NCBI GenBank assembly: GCA_900318825.1
Contig: ONMB01000003.1
Location: forward strand, 6,380-70,379
Direction of reading: 5' to 3'
From: an uncultured Ruminococcus sp.
GTDB lineage: Bacteria; Bacillota; Clostridia; Oscillospirales; Ruminococcaceae
DNA length: 64,000 bases
Shown here: in pieces, positions 53,617-60,700 of the stretch
Layout: each line of letters begins with the position of its first letter
Position numbering within the stretch: position 1 is the first letter of the stretch
The notes under the pieces: model-generated
Databases searched by the model: none
What the model saw: the letters and a program-made list of their open reading frames with translations, nothing else
Told to the model about the DNA's origin: nothing
Program-made: the position numbers and the translations under genes

Positions 53617-53649
53617 AAGAGCGGCTGTCCGGACAGGACAGCCGCTCTT
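53617..53649 (-). terminator. Terminator after hsp20
   Basis: A 14-bp stem, AAGAGCGGCTGTCC (53617-53630) with GGACAGCCGCTCTT (53636-53649); on the minus strand TTTTC follows. It lies 25 bp after the hsp20 stop. Confidence 0.75.
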
Positions 53650-53674
53650 GATATTGTGGCAGGTTTGTTTGTAT

Positions 53675-54100
53675 TTATTTGATCTCCAACCGTTTTGCAA
53701 CGGGTTCTTCCGGCTTCTTTTTCGGAAGATCTATGCAGAGGATACCGTTTTTGTATTCGGCACTGATATTATCGGCATTGACGTCCGAGATATCGAAGCT
53801 CCTCTTATATGAGCCGAAGGAGCGTTCACGGCGGATATACTTGCCGTTGTCTTCCTTCTGGTCGTTTTCTGAATTGTGTTCGGCTGAGATTACGAGATAA
53901 GAGCCGTTTATATCAAGTTTGATGTCTTCCTTCTCAAAACCGGGGAGTTCTGACTCCATAACGTATTTTTCACCTTCGTCCCTGATATCGGTGCGGCAGG
54001 TGTTCATCGGCATAGTGTCTCCGAAGAAGTCCTTGTCGAAGTCATTGAAGATGTTGAACAGGTCATATCTGTTTCTTCCATAGGGTGTAAGTCCATACAT
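53675..54100 (-). CDS. Small heat shock protein Hsp20
   Basis: A 141-residue alpha-crystallin chaperone that holds unfolded proteins. The crystallin domain (about 40-130) has KYVMESELPGFEKEDIKLDI, YLVISAEHN and the closing AEYKNGILCIDLPKK; the GILxIxLPK motif is present and the tail VAKRLEIK resembles the IxI oligomerisation end. AGGAGG-like TGGAGG precedes the ATG. A perfect CIRCE lies 157 bp upstream, so it is probably repressed by HrcA together with groESL. Confidence 0.95.
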   Translation of the reverse strand: MYGLTPYGRNRYDLFNIFNDFDKDFFGDTMPMNTCRTDIRDEGEKYVMESELPGFEKEDIKLDINGSYLVISAEHNSENDQKEDNGKYIRRERSFGSYKRSFDISDVNADNISAEYKNGILCIDLPKKKPEEPVAKRLEIK

Positions 54101-54256
54101 AATTCATACCTCCAAAAAGTTATTCTACGTTTATTCTATGCGTTCATATGCGGATTATACTTTTTCCATCGGAACCGCTTCCTTTCGTTTCATTGACTAC
54201 ATATTACAGCCGGAATATGACAGGAATATCAAAGAATTGTGACAGTTTCAAGAAAA

Positions 54257-54283
54257 TTAGCACTCTCGATGTGAGAGTGCTAA
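54257..54283 (-). promoter_or_regulatory. Second CIRCE operator, upstream of hsp20
   Basis: TTAGCACTC-N9-GAGTGCTAA, identical in its arms to the groESL CIRCE. On the minus strand it lies between the NUDIX gene and hsp20. The element is palindromic; the assignment to hsp20 rests on gene direction. Confidence 0.93.
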
Positions 54284-54292
54284 TCGTATATA

Positions 54293-54326
54293 AAAAGAAA
54301 TGCCGCGGAGCAGAAGCTCCTGCGGC
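54293..54326 (-). terminator. Terminator after the NUDIX gene
   Basis: On the minus strand GCCGCAGGAGC (54326-54316) pairs with GCTCCGCGGC (54311-54302, one bulge), followed by ATTTCTTTTT. It separates the NUDIX gene from the CIRCE-hsp20 unit. Confidence 0.75.
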
Positions 54327-54344
54327 TATCCGGTGAAAAAACTG

Positions 54345-54758
54345 TCAATAAGCCTCTTTTATGGCTGCCTTAGCCTTTGAAACGATAGTCCTGTCGTTTT
54401 CGTAGGACAGGATATTCGAGGCATATGAAATATCCACCCACCTTATATCGGCGATCTCGTCCTCCTGAGGCACAAAGTCAACGTTTTTGGCTTTGGCGAG
54501 GAAGTAGACGACTACCTTGATCGTATCCTTTTTCGGAGAATATGTAACGGTCTCGCGGAAAGTGGGATCTATGATAACATCAATGGAGGTCTCCTCCATT
54601 ATTTCGCGCCGAGCAGTCTCGACCTCGGTTTCACCGGCTTCAACGTGTCCTTTCGGGAAAGACCAATGACCGCTGTTGATGTGTTTGATGAGCAGTATCT
54701 CGGTATTCCCGTGAAATTTGCGGTAAACAATGGCACCGCATGATTTCTCGTGAAGCAT
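54345..54758 (-). CDS. NUDIX hydrolase (Ap4A hydrolase-like)
   Basis: A 137-residue NUDIX enzyme. The NUDIX box GHVEAGETEVETARREIMEETSI matches GX5EX7REUXEEXGU apart from its final Gly. The lead-in SCGAIVYRKFHGNTEILLIKH and HWSFPKGHVE is typical of asymmetric Ap4A hydrolases, which clear dinucleoside polyphosphates that accumulate under stress. The ATG at 54758 follows AAAGGAA; a longer frame to 54812 starts inside the leader hairpin. Confidence 0.88.
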   Translation of the reverse strand: MLHEKSCGAIVYRKFHGNTEILLIKHINSGHWSFPKGHVEAGETEVETARREIMEETSIDVIIDPTFRETVTYSPKKDTIKVVVYFLAKAKNVDFVPQEDEIADIRWVDISYASNILSYENDRTIVSKAKAAIKEAY

Positions 54759-54791
54759 ACTATTTCCTTTCTTGCCCTTCGGCATATTAAA

Positions 54792-54808
54792 AGCCGTTCT
54801 AAACGGCT
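54792..54808 (-). promoter_or_regulatory. Leader hairpin with T-run before the NUDIX gene
   Basis: On the minus strand AGCCGTT (54808-54802) pairs with AACGGCT (54798-54792) and is followed by TTTTAAT, within the short leader between the promoter and ATG. It could attenuate transcription. Confidence 0.45.
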
Positions 54809-54823
54809 GCATGGTTCATAAAT

Positions 54824-54852
54824 AGTATAACACATTTTCCTTAATTTGTCTA
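54824..54852 (-). promoter_or_regulatory. Promoter for the NUDIX gene
   Basis: On the minus strand TAGACA (54852-54847) and TATACT (54829-54824) are 17 bp apart. Confidence 0.62.
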
Positions 54853-55211
54853 TACCCTTTAAGAAAAAAGTCGCGGAAGCAGCATTTACTTTTCCTAATA
54901 TAGTAAACGGTTTACTTCTTGAAAAATAACGAGGGGGAAACTTCGGCTAAGGGAGGAAAATAAATAAACTGGTAGAAAAGCCGGCATTCCTCCCTACACC
55001 CAACGGGTGACCGCCCCCCCTCTGTCAGCTTCTCGGCTGGCGATGTGTGGAGAAATTAGGAAACAGAGCGTTTCTCTTTGGCTTGTCAAACAGTTTGAAA
55101 AAAGTATGGTGATAAGGTGCGGCGGTACTTTACAAAATGCGAGAGATGTGATAAAATAGATGTATTATGATAATTATGTTGTCAAGATATTTTATATAAA
55201 GGAGGCAGCTC
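54853..55211. other. Gene-free gap with a LacI-type palindrome
   Basis: About 360 bp without a credible gene. The only structured element is GTAAACGGTTTAC (54903-54915), a 13-bp palindrome of the LacI/GalR-operator type. A run of C (about 55013-55020) and a short ribosome site for the next gene (AAAGGAGG near 55200) are also present. No promoter could be assigned with confidence. Confidence 0.5.
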
Positions 55212-56429
55212 ATGCCTGAGAATATAAGCCCTGAGCAATACCGTGCTGAGATAGCGGAGCTCAACCATGAGGTGTTCCGGCTTTCACGGCAGCTTGAGGA
55301 ACAGGAAAAACAGAGCGTTATTGACGCTATGCCGCGCAGAAAGGATCCTTTCCTCAACCCCACGGAATACCACGAATCGCGTGACGATTATTCAAAAATA
55401 CTGCCGCGTATCACAGAGCCCGGCTGCGTAGTGCCGCTCGATCCTGACAAGGAGGAGCGCAGACGTCTGAAACGCTGCTACGCGATCGGCGGAGGCTGTA
55501 TGCTGGCACATTTCATAGTCAGCGATTATGTTGCTTCAGCACTGCTTACAGTGATAATGGTAATTATAAAGAAGTTCAACCCCGATGCTGATGCACAGGT
55601 CATATCGCAGTATGTAAAAGCATCGTCCATACTTGCGGGAATTACGATGATAGTCTATGTTCTGGCGAATGTAGGTTTTGGAGCTGTCGGTATGAAGCTG
55701 AACGGTACAAAGCCCTCAGAGCTCATCAGAACGCGGAATTTCAGCTTCGGAAAGGCTGTTCAGTACTGCTCCATAGGGCTGTTCATACTGTTTACATCGA
55801 CCATTGCTACTGTTCTGATCGAGAATTTATTCACGAAATACGGCTATACCACGGACGTTATACAGACAAAGGGCATGGCTGTTTCGGGTATCGGAAAGCT
55901 GATAATGATAATCTATACCTGCATCGGCGCTCCGGTCACTGAGGAGATATTCTTCCGCGGAATGGTACTGAAATCGTTCTCAAAGGCGAGTCAGCGCTTC
56001 GGAATATTCTTCTCGGCAGTCCTCTTCGGACTTGCACATTCCAATATACCGCAGTTCCTGCTGGCATTTATGGTGGGAGTTTTCCTCGCTCATATAACGC
56101 TGATACACGGTTCGCTCATACCGGCGATGATAGTTCACGCCTGTGTGAACACTTACAGTACCATAGCTTCTGAGCTTGACCTCAAGGGCTCGGCGCTGAT
56201 AATATTCAACGAGATATTCATTGTACTCGCTATGCTTGGACTTGTTGCGCTGCTGATATTCGCATCGAAGGAGAGGCTCCCGGCAACGACTCCGGCACAG
56301 ACAAGACGCGGCTTTTCGCTTGCTATTCTGACTCCGCTCGCAGCTCTTGCATTCATACTCCAGATATGCTACACACTTTCACTGATATTCAGCAGCCCGT
56401 TCCTTGACATGATAAGGACTTACCTGTAA
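55212..56429 (+). CDS. CPBP-family intramembrane metalloprotease
   Basis: A 405-residue protein of the CAAX-processing/bacteriocin-processing (Abi) family. A cytoplasmic N-terminus of about 90 residues (with a coiled-coil-like AEIAELNHEVFRLSRQLEEQ) precedes about eight membrane segments. The catalytic motifs are GAPVTEEIFFRGMVLKSF (Glu-Glu and Arg), FGLAHSNIPQF (His) and PAMIVHACVNT (His and Asn). Substrate unknown. AAAGGAGG lies upstream of the ATG. Confidence 0.9.
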   Translation: MPENISPEQYRAEIAELNHEVFRLSRQLEEQEKQSVIDAMPRRKDPFLNPTEYHESRDDYSKILPRITEPGCVVPLDPDKEERRRLKRCYAIGGGCMLAHFIVSDYVASALLTVIMVIIKKFNPDADAQVISQYVKASSILAGITMIVYVLANVGFGAVGMKLNGTKPSELIRTRNFSFGKAVQYCSIGLFILFTSTIATVLIENLFTKYGYTTDVIQTKGMAVSGIGKLIMIIYTCIGAPVTEEIFFRGMVLKSFSKASQRFGIFFSAVLFGLAHSNIPQFLLAFMVGVFLAHITLIHGSLIPAMIVHACVNTYSTIASELDLKGSALIIFNEIFIVLAMLGLVALLIFASKERLPATTPAQTRRGFSLAILTPLAALAFILQICYTLSLIFSSPFLDMIRTYL

Positions 56430-56445
56430 AACTGAATAGTTTCCG

Positions 56446-56492
56446 AGCCATAGTGCTTCCGGTCACAGCCGGAGGGACTGTGGCTTTTTTTG
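56446..56492 (+). terminator. Terminator after the CPBP protease
   Basis: AGCCATAGTGCTTCCGG pairs imperfectly with CCGGAGGGACTGTGGCT and is followed by seven T. Confidence 0.88.
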
Positions 56493-56521
56493 TTGACATA
56501 AGGCTTGATTATGGGTATAAT
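56493..56521 (+). promoter_or_regulatory. Consensus promoter for the acetyltransferase gene
   Basis: TTGACA (56493-56498) and TATAAT (56516-56521) with 17 bp between. It follows immediately on the T-run of the preceding terminator. Confidence 0.9.
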
Positions 56522-56548
56522 AGGTTTAAATCAAAAACGAGGTGAACT

Positions 56549-56992
56549 ATGGAAATAATCGCAATAACAAGCAACCACAGCCTTTGGGACGAAACTATCC
56601 GCTTTGCCGAGAGCTGTTCATGGCGCGGCGGACACTTCCTTGCGGAACAGATGAAGGAGGGCGTTTTTCGTGGCTGGGAGAGAGTTTTTGCCGCTCTTGA
56701 AAACGGACAGATAGCCGGCTTCTGCACCTTTACGGAAAGGGACGAGTTGGCGGAGAAGTACGACTTTACGCCGTTTATCGGCAGCGTTTTTGTTGATGAA
56801 GAATTCCGCGGACACAGGCTTTCCGGAATGATGATAGAGAAAGCTGCTGAATACGCGCGCGGAAACGGCTTCGGCGCGGTGTACATTATGAGCGGAGAGG
56901 TCGGACTCTACGAAAAATACGGCTTTACGCTGACTGGTCAATATGAGACGATCTTCGGCGGCACGGAACAGCTTTTTGTGAGAGAGCTGTAA
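56549..56992 (+). CDS. GNAT-family N-acetyltransferase
   Basis: A 147-residue acetyl-CoA-dependent transferase. The GNAT core runs through VFAALENGQIAGFCTFTER, FIGSVFVDEEFRGHRLSGMMI (acetyl-CoA pyrophosphate loop, R-G-x-R/L-S-G) and the C-terminal GFGAVYIMSGEVGLYEKYGF. Substrate not predictable. It has its own consensus promoter and ribosome site (GAGGTG), and asnB follows 76 bp later. Confidence 0.88.
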   Translation: MEIIAITSNHSLWDETIRFAESCSWRGGHFLAEQMKEGVFRGWERVFAALENGQIAGFCTFTERDELAEKYDFTPFIGSVFVDEEFRGHRLSGMMIEKAAEYARGNGFGAVYIMSGEVGLYEKYGFTLTGQYETIFGGTEQLFVREL

Positions 56993-57068
56993 CATTTAAT
57001 ATTTATCCTGCATATAATATACCGTGAAAATTCGGCGTGCCGTATGCCGGAAAGCGGTGGAGTGGATT

Positions 57069-58895
57069 ATGTGCGGAATTGCAGGTGCGATCAGCTTTGC
57101 CGAGGATATGCGGGCTGATATGAAGGTCTACGAGCGTATGCAGCGGGCGCTTCTGCGGAGAGGCCCTGACCAGAGGGGGATAATCCTCACGGAGGAGGCT
57201 GCGATGATACACACGCGGCTCGCTGTCATCGACATAAACGGCGGACGTCAGCCGATGACGTTCTCCTGCGAAAAAGGCAGCTACATCATCGTTTACAACG
57301 GCGAGCTCTACAATGCCGATGAGCTCCGCGCCGAGCTTGAGGAGGAATTCGGCTTCTGTACCCGGTCCGACACGGAGGTCGTGCTGAAAAGCTATGTCAA
57401 ATGGGGCGAAAACTGCGTTGACCGTCTGAACGGAATATTCGCCTTTGCGGTCTATGAGCAGGACGCGCACAGAGTTTTTCTCGCACGGGACAGGATAGGC
57501 GTAAAGCCGCTGTTCTACGCGCTTTGCAAAGACAAGCTGATATTTGCGTCAGAACTGCCGGCGCTGCTTGAACACCCTGATGTTCCGCACGAGATAGACG
57601 AAAAAGGTGCGGCGGAGCTGCTGCTCATGGCTCCGGGAAGAACTCCCGGCTGCGGTGTGATACGCGGCGTGGAGGAGGTAAAAGCCGGTCACTGCGGCTA
57701 CTACTCGGCGAAGGGACTTGACCTGCGCCAATACTGGAAGCTCCGCGCATATGAGCTAAGTGAGACCTTTGAGCAGACGGCAGAACACGTCCGGGAACTC
57801 GTTCTTGACTCTATACGCCGCCAGCTCGTTTCGGACGTCCCGCTGTGCACTTTCCTCTCGGGAGGGCTCGATTCGAGCCTTATTTCGTCAGTCGCGGCGG
57901 CTGAGATGAAGAAACGCGGCGAGGTCCTGCACACATTTTCCGTGGACTACCGCGGCAACGACAAGTATTTTCAGAAGAACCATTTCCAGCCCGACAGCGA
58001 TCCTGAATATATCCGGTGCATGGCGGAATATCTCGGCACAGAGCACCACTGGACGATAGTTGATACTCCGGAGCTCGTTTCGGCTCTCGATGAGGCTGTC
58101 GAGGCGAGGGGACTGCCCGGAATGGCGGACGTTGACGCTTCACTGCTGCTGTTCTGCCGCGAGATCAAGAACTACGGTACGGTAGCGCTTTCCGGGGAAT
58201 GTGCCGATGAGATATTCGGCGGCTATCCGTGGTACCGTGACAAGGATATCCGAATGACGGACGGCTTCCCGTGGGCGCAGAGCACAGCTTACCGCAAGCG
58301 CTTCCTCACGGAGCGGTATGCGGAGGTGATAAATGCTGAGGAGTACGTTTACAGCGCCTACCGCAGAACGGCTGACAGTGCAGAAAAGCTGCCGTCAGAC
58401 GGTGAAGTTGACAGCCGTATGCGCGAGATGACGCAGCTGAATTTTGACTGGTTCATGCAGACTCTCCTTGACCGTAAGGACAGAATGTCGATGTACAGCG
58501 GACTTGAAGTCCGCGTGCCGTTCTGCGATTACCGGATAGCGGAGTATATGTACAACGTCAAGTGGGAATACAAGGACTGGCAGGGGCGCGAAAAGGGCTT
58601 GCTGCGCGAGGCAATGAAGGAGTGGCTGCCGGAGAAGGTACTGTGGCGGAAGAAGAGCCCTTACCCGAAAACGCACAATCCGGCGTTTCTGGAGGCTGTG
58701 ACTGAAAGACTGCAAAAGATACTCGCCGAGGACACTCCGCTCACGGAGCTGGTCCGCCGGGAAGAGCTCGAAAAGCTGCTGCGGCATGAGGAGCATGTTC
58801 AGTGGTACGGGCAGCTGATGAACCTGCCGCAGACGATAGCATTCTTCATACAGCTGGACTGCTGGCTGAAGCGGTTCGGGATAAAAATGATATGA
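57069..58895 (+). CDS. asnB: Asparagine synthetase B (glutamine-hydrolysing)
   Basis: A 608-residue enzyme that makes asparagine from aspartate, ATP and glutamine. The N-terminal nucleophile Cys2 is right after Met (MCGIAGAISF), with RRGPDQRG and IVYNGELYNADELR of the glutaminase domain. The synthetase domain has the PP-loop FLSGGLDSSLISS, and VALSGECADEIFGGYPWY. The start at 57069 is chosen so that Cys is residue 2 and GGAG lies upstream. The length matches the larger Firmicutes form. Confidence 0.95.
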   Translation: MCGIAGAISFAEDMRADMKVYERMQRALLRRGPDQRGIILTEEAAMIHTRLAVIDINGGRQPMTFSCEKGSYIIVYNGELYNADELRAELEEEFGFCTRSDTEVVLKSYVKWGENCVDRLNGIFAFAVYEQDAHRVFLARDRIGVKPLFYALCKDKLIFASELPALLEHPDVPHEIDEKGAAELLLMAPGRTPGCGVIRGVEEVKAGHCGYYSAKGLDLRQYWKLRAYELSETFEQTAEHVRELVLDSIRRQLVSDVPLCTFLSGGLDSSLISSVAAAEMKKRGEVLHTFSVDYRGNDKYFQKNHFQPDSDPEYIRCMAEYLGTEHHWTIVDTPELVSALDEAVEARGLPGMADVDASLLLFCREIKNYGTVALSGECADEIFGGYPWYRDKDIRMTDGFPWAQSTAYRKRFLTERYAEVINAEEYVYSAYRRTADSAEKLPSDGEVDSRMREMTQLNFDWFMQTLLDRKDRMSMYSGLEVRVPFCDYRIAEYMYNVKWEYKDWQGREKGLLREAMKEWLPEKVLWRKKSPYPKTHNPAFLEAVTERLQKILAEDTPLTELVRREELEKLLRHEEHVQWYGQLMNLPQTIAFFIQLDCWLKRFGIKMI

Positions 58896-59190
58896 CTCAG
58901 GCGGCGCGGGAATTACCTGCGCCGCTTTGCGCATATTATAATAGTATAAACGGCGGGCGGAAAACGATTACAGACAGGATAAGTGTTTTTGACAAAAAAG
59001 CGTGACCAATGGTCAGAAATTAGCGGAAATCAGCTGTATTTGTGATAGTTGTCCTATCAAATAGGTGCAGAATACGAGGAAGAGGTGGACAAATCAAAAC
59101 TTTCAACAGTCAAAATGACTAAAATCGGGATATGCTCCTTGCCGTAGTTCACAATAATATAAAAAATTCAGAAAAATATACGGTTATAAG
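58896..59190. other. Gap after asnB: terminator and nothing else assigned
   Basis: A hairpin GCGGCGC (58901-58907) with GCGCCGC (58919-58925) and a short T-run ends asnB. The rest is AT-rich. I looked for a c-di-GMP riboswitch, common before type IV pilus genes, and saw none; only a weak GATAG/CTATC hairpin (about 59045-59060) is present. Confidence 0.5.
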
Positions 59191-59219
59191 TTGCAATTAG
59201 ATGAAACGTGTGATATAAT
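59191..59219 (+). promoter_or_regulatory. Promoter of the small structured RNA
   Basis: TTGCAA (59191-59196) and TATAAT (59214-59219) with a 17-bp spacer; the predicted start is near 59226. Confidence 0.82.
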
Positions 59220-59225
59220 ATTTGT

Positions 59226-59292
59226 GTAAGTTTAACAATCTGAAGCATTGGGAGATCAATGCTCCATTTGTGCTGTCTTGAGATTGTTTTTT
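59226..59292 (+). ncRNA. Candidate small RNA or attenuator leader with own terminator
   Basis: The predicted transcript of about 67 nt has an outer stem AACAATCT (59234-59241) with AGATTGTT (59281-59288) that runs into TTTTTT, enclosing the hairpin AGCATTG-N6-CAATGCT (59244-59263) and a single-stranded CCATTTGTGCTGTCTTG. It therefore has a promoter, structure and terminator within 100 bp, and lies about 190 bp before the type IV pilus genes. It matches no RNA family I know; it may be a free small RNA or a terminated leader. Confidence 0.6.
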
Positions 59293-59390
59293 GTAGAATT
59301 TTCGGCGGTCAGGAGTTATAATATTACACCTGGTATAATTGTTGGTGAATATTGATAAAAAACGGTTGATTATTTAAGTCAAAAAAGCGA

Positions 59391-59419
59391 TTGAAAAATA
59401 ACGTTCAAAATGTTATAAT
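59391..59419 (+). promoter_or_regulatory. Promoter for the pilus operon
   Basis: TTGAAA (59391-59396) and TATAAT (59414-59419) with a 17-bp spacer, 60 bp before the pilC ATG. Confidence 0.82.
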
Positions 59420-59479
59420 TGTAATATTAAGACAGTAGTAAATTTGCTCAGAAATGCAATAATTTATGGAGGTGGTTAT

Positions 59480-60679
59480 ATGAAGAGTTTTGCCTATGTA
59501 GCCCAGGACGCCAAGAATAAACAGGTCAAGGGCGTTATCAATGCGGAAAACGAGCAGGATTTCCTTAAAAGAGTAAAGGAAAAAGGCTTGTACGTTACTG
59601 ATTACAAGGAAAGCGATTCAGACAATTCAAAATCCTTATACAAGTTCAAGACCAAAGAACTTGCATTCTGCTGCCGACAGCTCGCAGCTATGCTTACCTC
59701 AGGTCTTACACTTGTAAAATCGATCGACATTCTGACCAAAGAACAGGAAAACGAAAAAGCAAGAGCAATCTGGCAGGATATCTACGAGAGCGTACAGAAG
59801 GGTGATTCCTTCTCAGCAGCTCTGGAAGCCCACGACAGTGCCTTCCCTGAATTCCTTATATCAATGGTCGGCGCCGGTGAGTCGAGCGGTTCGCTTGATG
59901 TCATCATGCAGCGTATGTCAGATCACTACAACAAGGAAAACAAGCTCAACAATACGATCAAGGGCGCTATGATCTACCCGATCATACTCCTCGTCCTCTG
60001 CGTCGTTATCGTTATCTTCCTCTTTACGTTTATTATGCCTACATTCATCGGAATGTACGATGATCCCTCGAAGATGCCCGCGCTTACAAAGGGTATGGCT
60101 GCTATCAGTGACTTCCTGAAGACGAAGTGGTATATTCTTATCATACTCGTTATCGCAGCATTCTTCGGTATCAGATACGCACTCAAGGTTCCTAAGATCA
60201 GACTCAAGTTTGATCGCTTCCTGATAAAAGGACCTGGTATCGGTCCCCTTATCACAAAGATCTACACAGGACGTTTTGCGCGTACTCTTTCTTCACTCTA
60301 CTCCAGCGGTATCCCGATGGTAGAATGTCTTGAAAGATCATCGTCTATCCTTGGAAACAGCTACATCGACGAAAAGTTCGTAGGAGTTGTTGACGAGGTT
60401 AAACAGGGTGAAAGCCTCTCGGCTGCTATAACAAGAACAGAGATCTTCGAGCCTATGTTCTGCTCGGTTATCTACGTTGGTGAAGAAGCAGGTGCTCTCG
60501 ACTCGATCCTTGAGAAGACATCTGACTACTACGAAGAAGAATCAGAATCAGCAGTACAGCGACTCGTTGGTATGATCGAGCCTATGCTCATCATCTTCAT
60601 GGGCCTTATCATAGCTCTGGTCGTATGTGGTATTTACCCCGCACTCTATGGCTCCTTCGAGAGTATCGAGAACGAATAA
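59480..60679 (+). CDS. pilC: Type IV pilus inner-membrane platform protein PilC
   Basis: A 399-residue GspF/PilC-family protein, the platform on which pilin subunits are assembled. Two similar domains (CCRQLAAMLTSGLTLVKSID and FARTLSSLYSSGIPMVECLE, each with the GspF start motif) separate three membrane segments (IILLVLCVVIVIFLFTFIM, WYILIILVIAAFFGI and MLIIFMGLIIALVVCGIYP). The ATG at 59480 follows GGAGGTGG; a frame to 59444 lacks a ribosome site. First gene of a pilus operon; pilB and pilT ATPases are not in the window. Confidence 0.93.
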   Translation: MKSFAYVAQDAKNKQVKGVINAENEQDFLKRVKEKGLYVTDYKESDSDNSKSLYKFKTKELAFCCRQLAAMLTSGLTLVKSIDILTKEQENEKARAIWQDIYESVQKGDSFSAALEAHDSAFPEFLISMVGAGESSGSLDVIMQRMSDHYNKENKLNNTIKGAMIYPIILLVLCVVIVIFLFTFIMPTFIGMYDDPSKMPALTKGMAAISDFLKTKWYILIILVIAAFFGIRYALKVPKIRLKFDRFLIKGPGIGPLITKIYTGRFARTLSSLYSSGIPMVECLERSSSILGNSYIDEKFVGVVDEVKQGESLSAAITRTEIFEPMFCSVIYVGEEAGALDSILEKTSDYYEEESESAVQRLVGMIEPMLIIFMGLIIALVVCGIYPALYGSFESIENE

Positions 60680-60700
60680 AACGGAAAGGTGGAAAGATAA

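Noticed and set aside
58896..59190. c-di-GMP riboswitch ahead of the pilus operon
   Set aside because: Expected by analogy with other clostridial pilus operons, but neither the class I nor class II conserved core was found.
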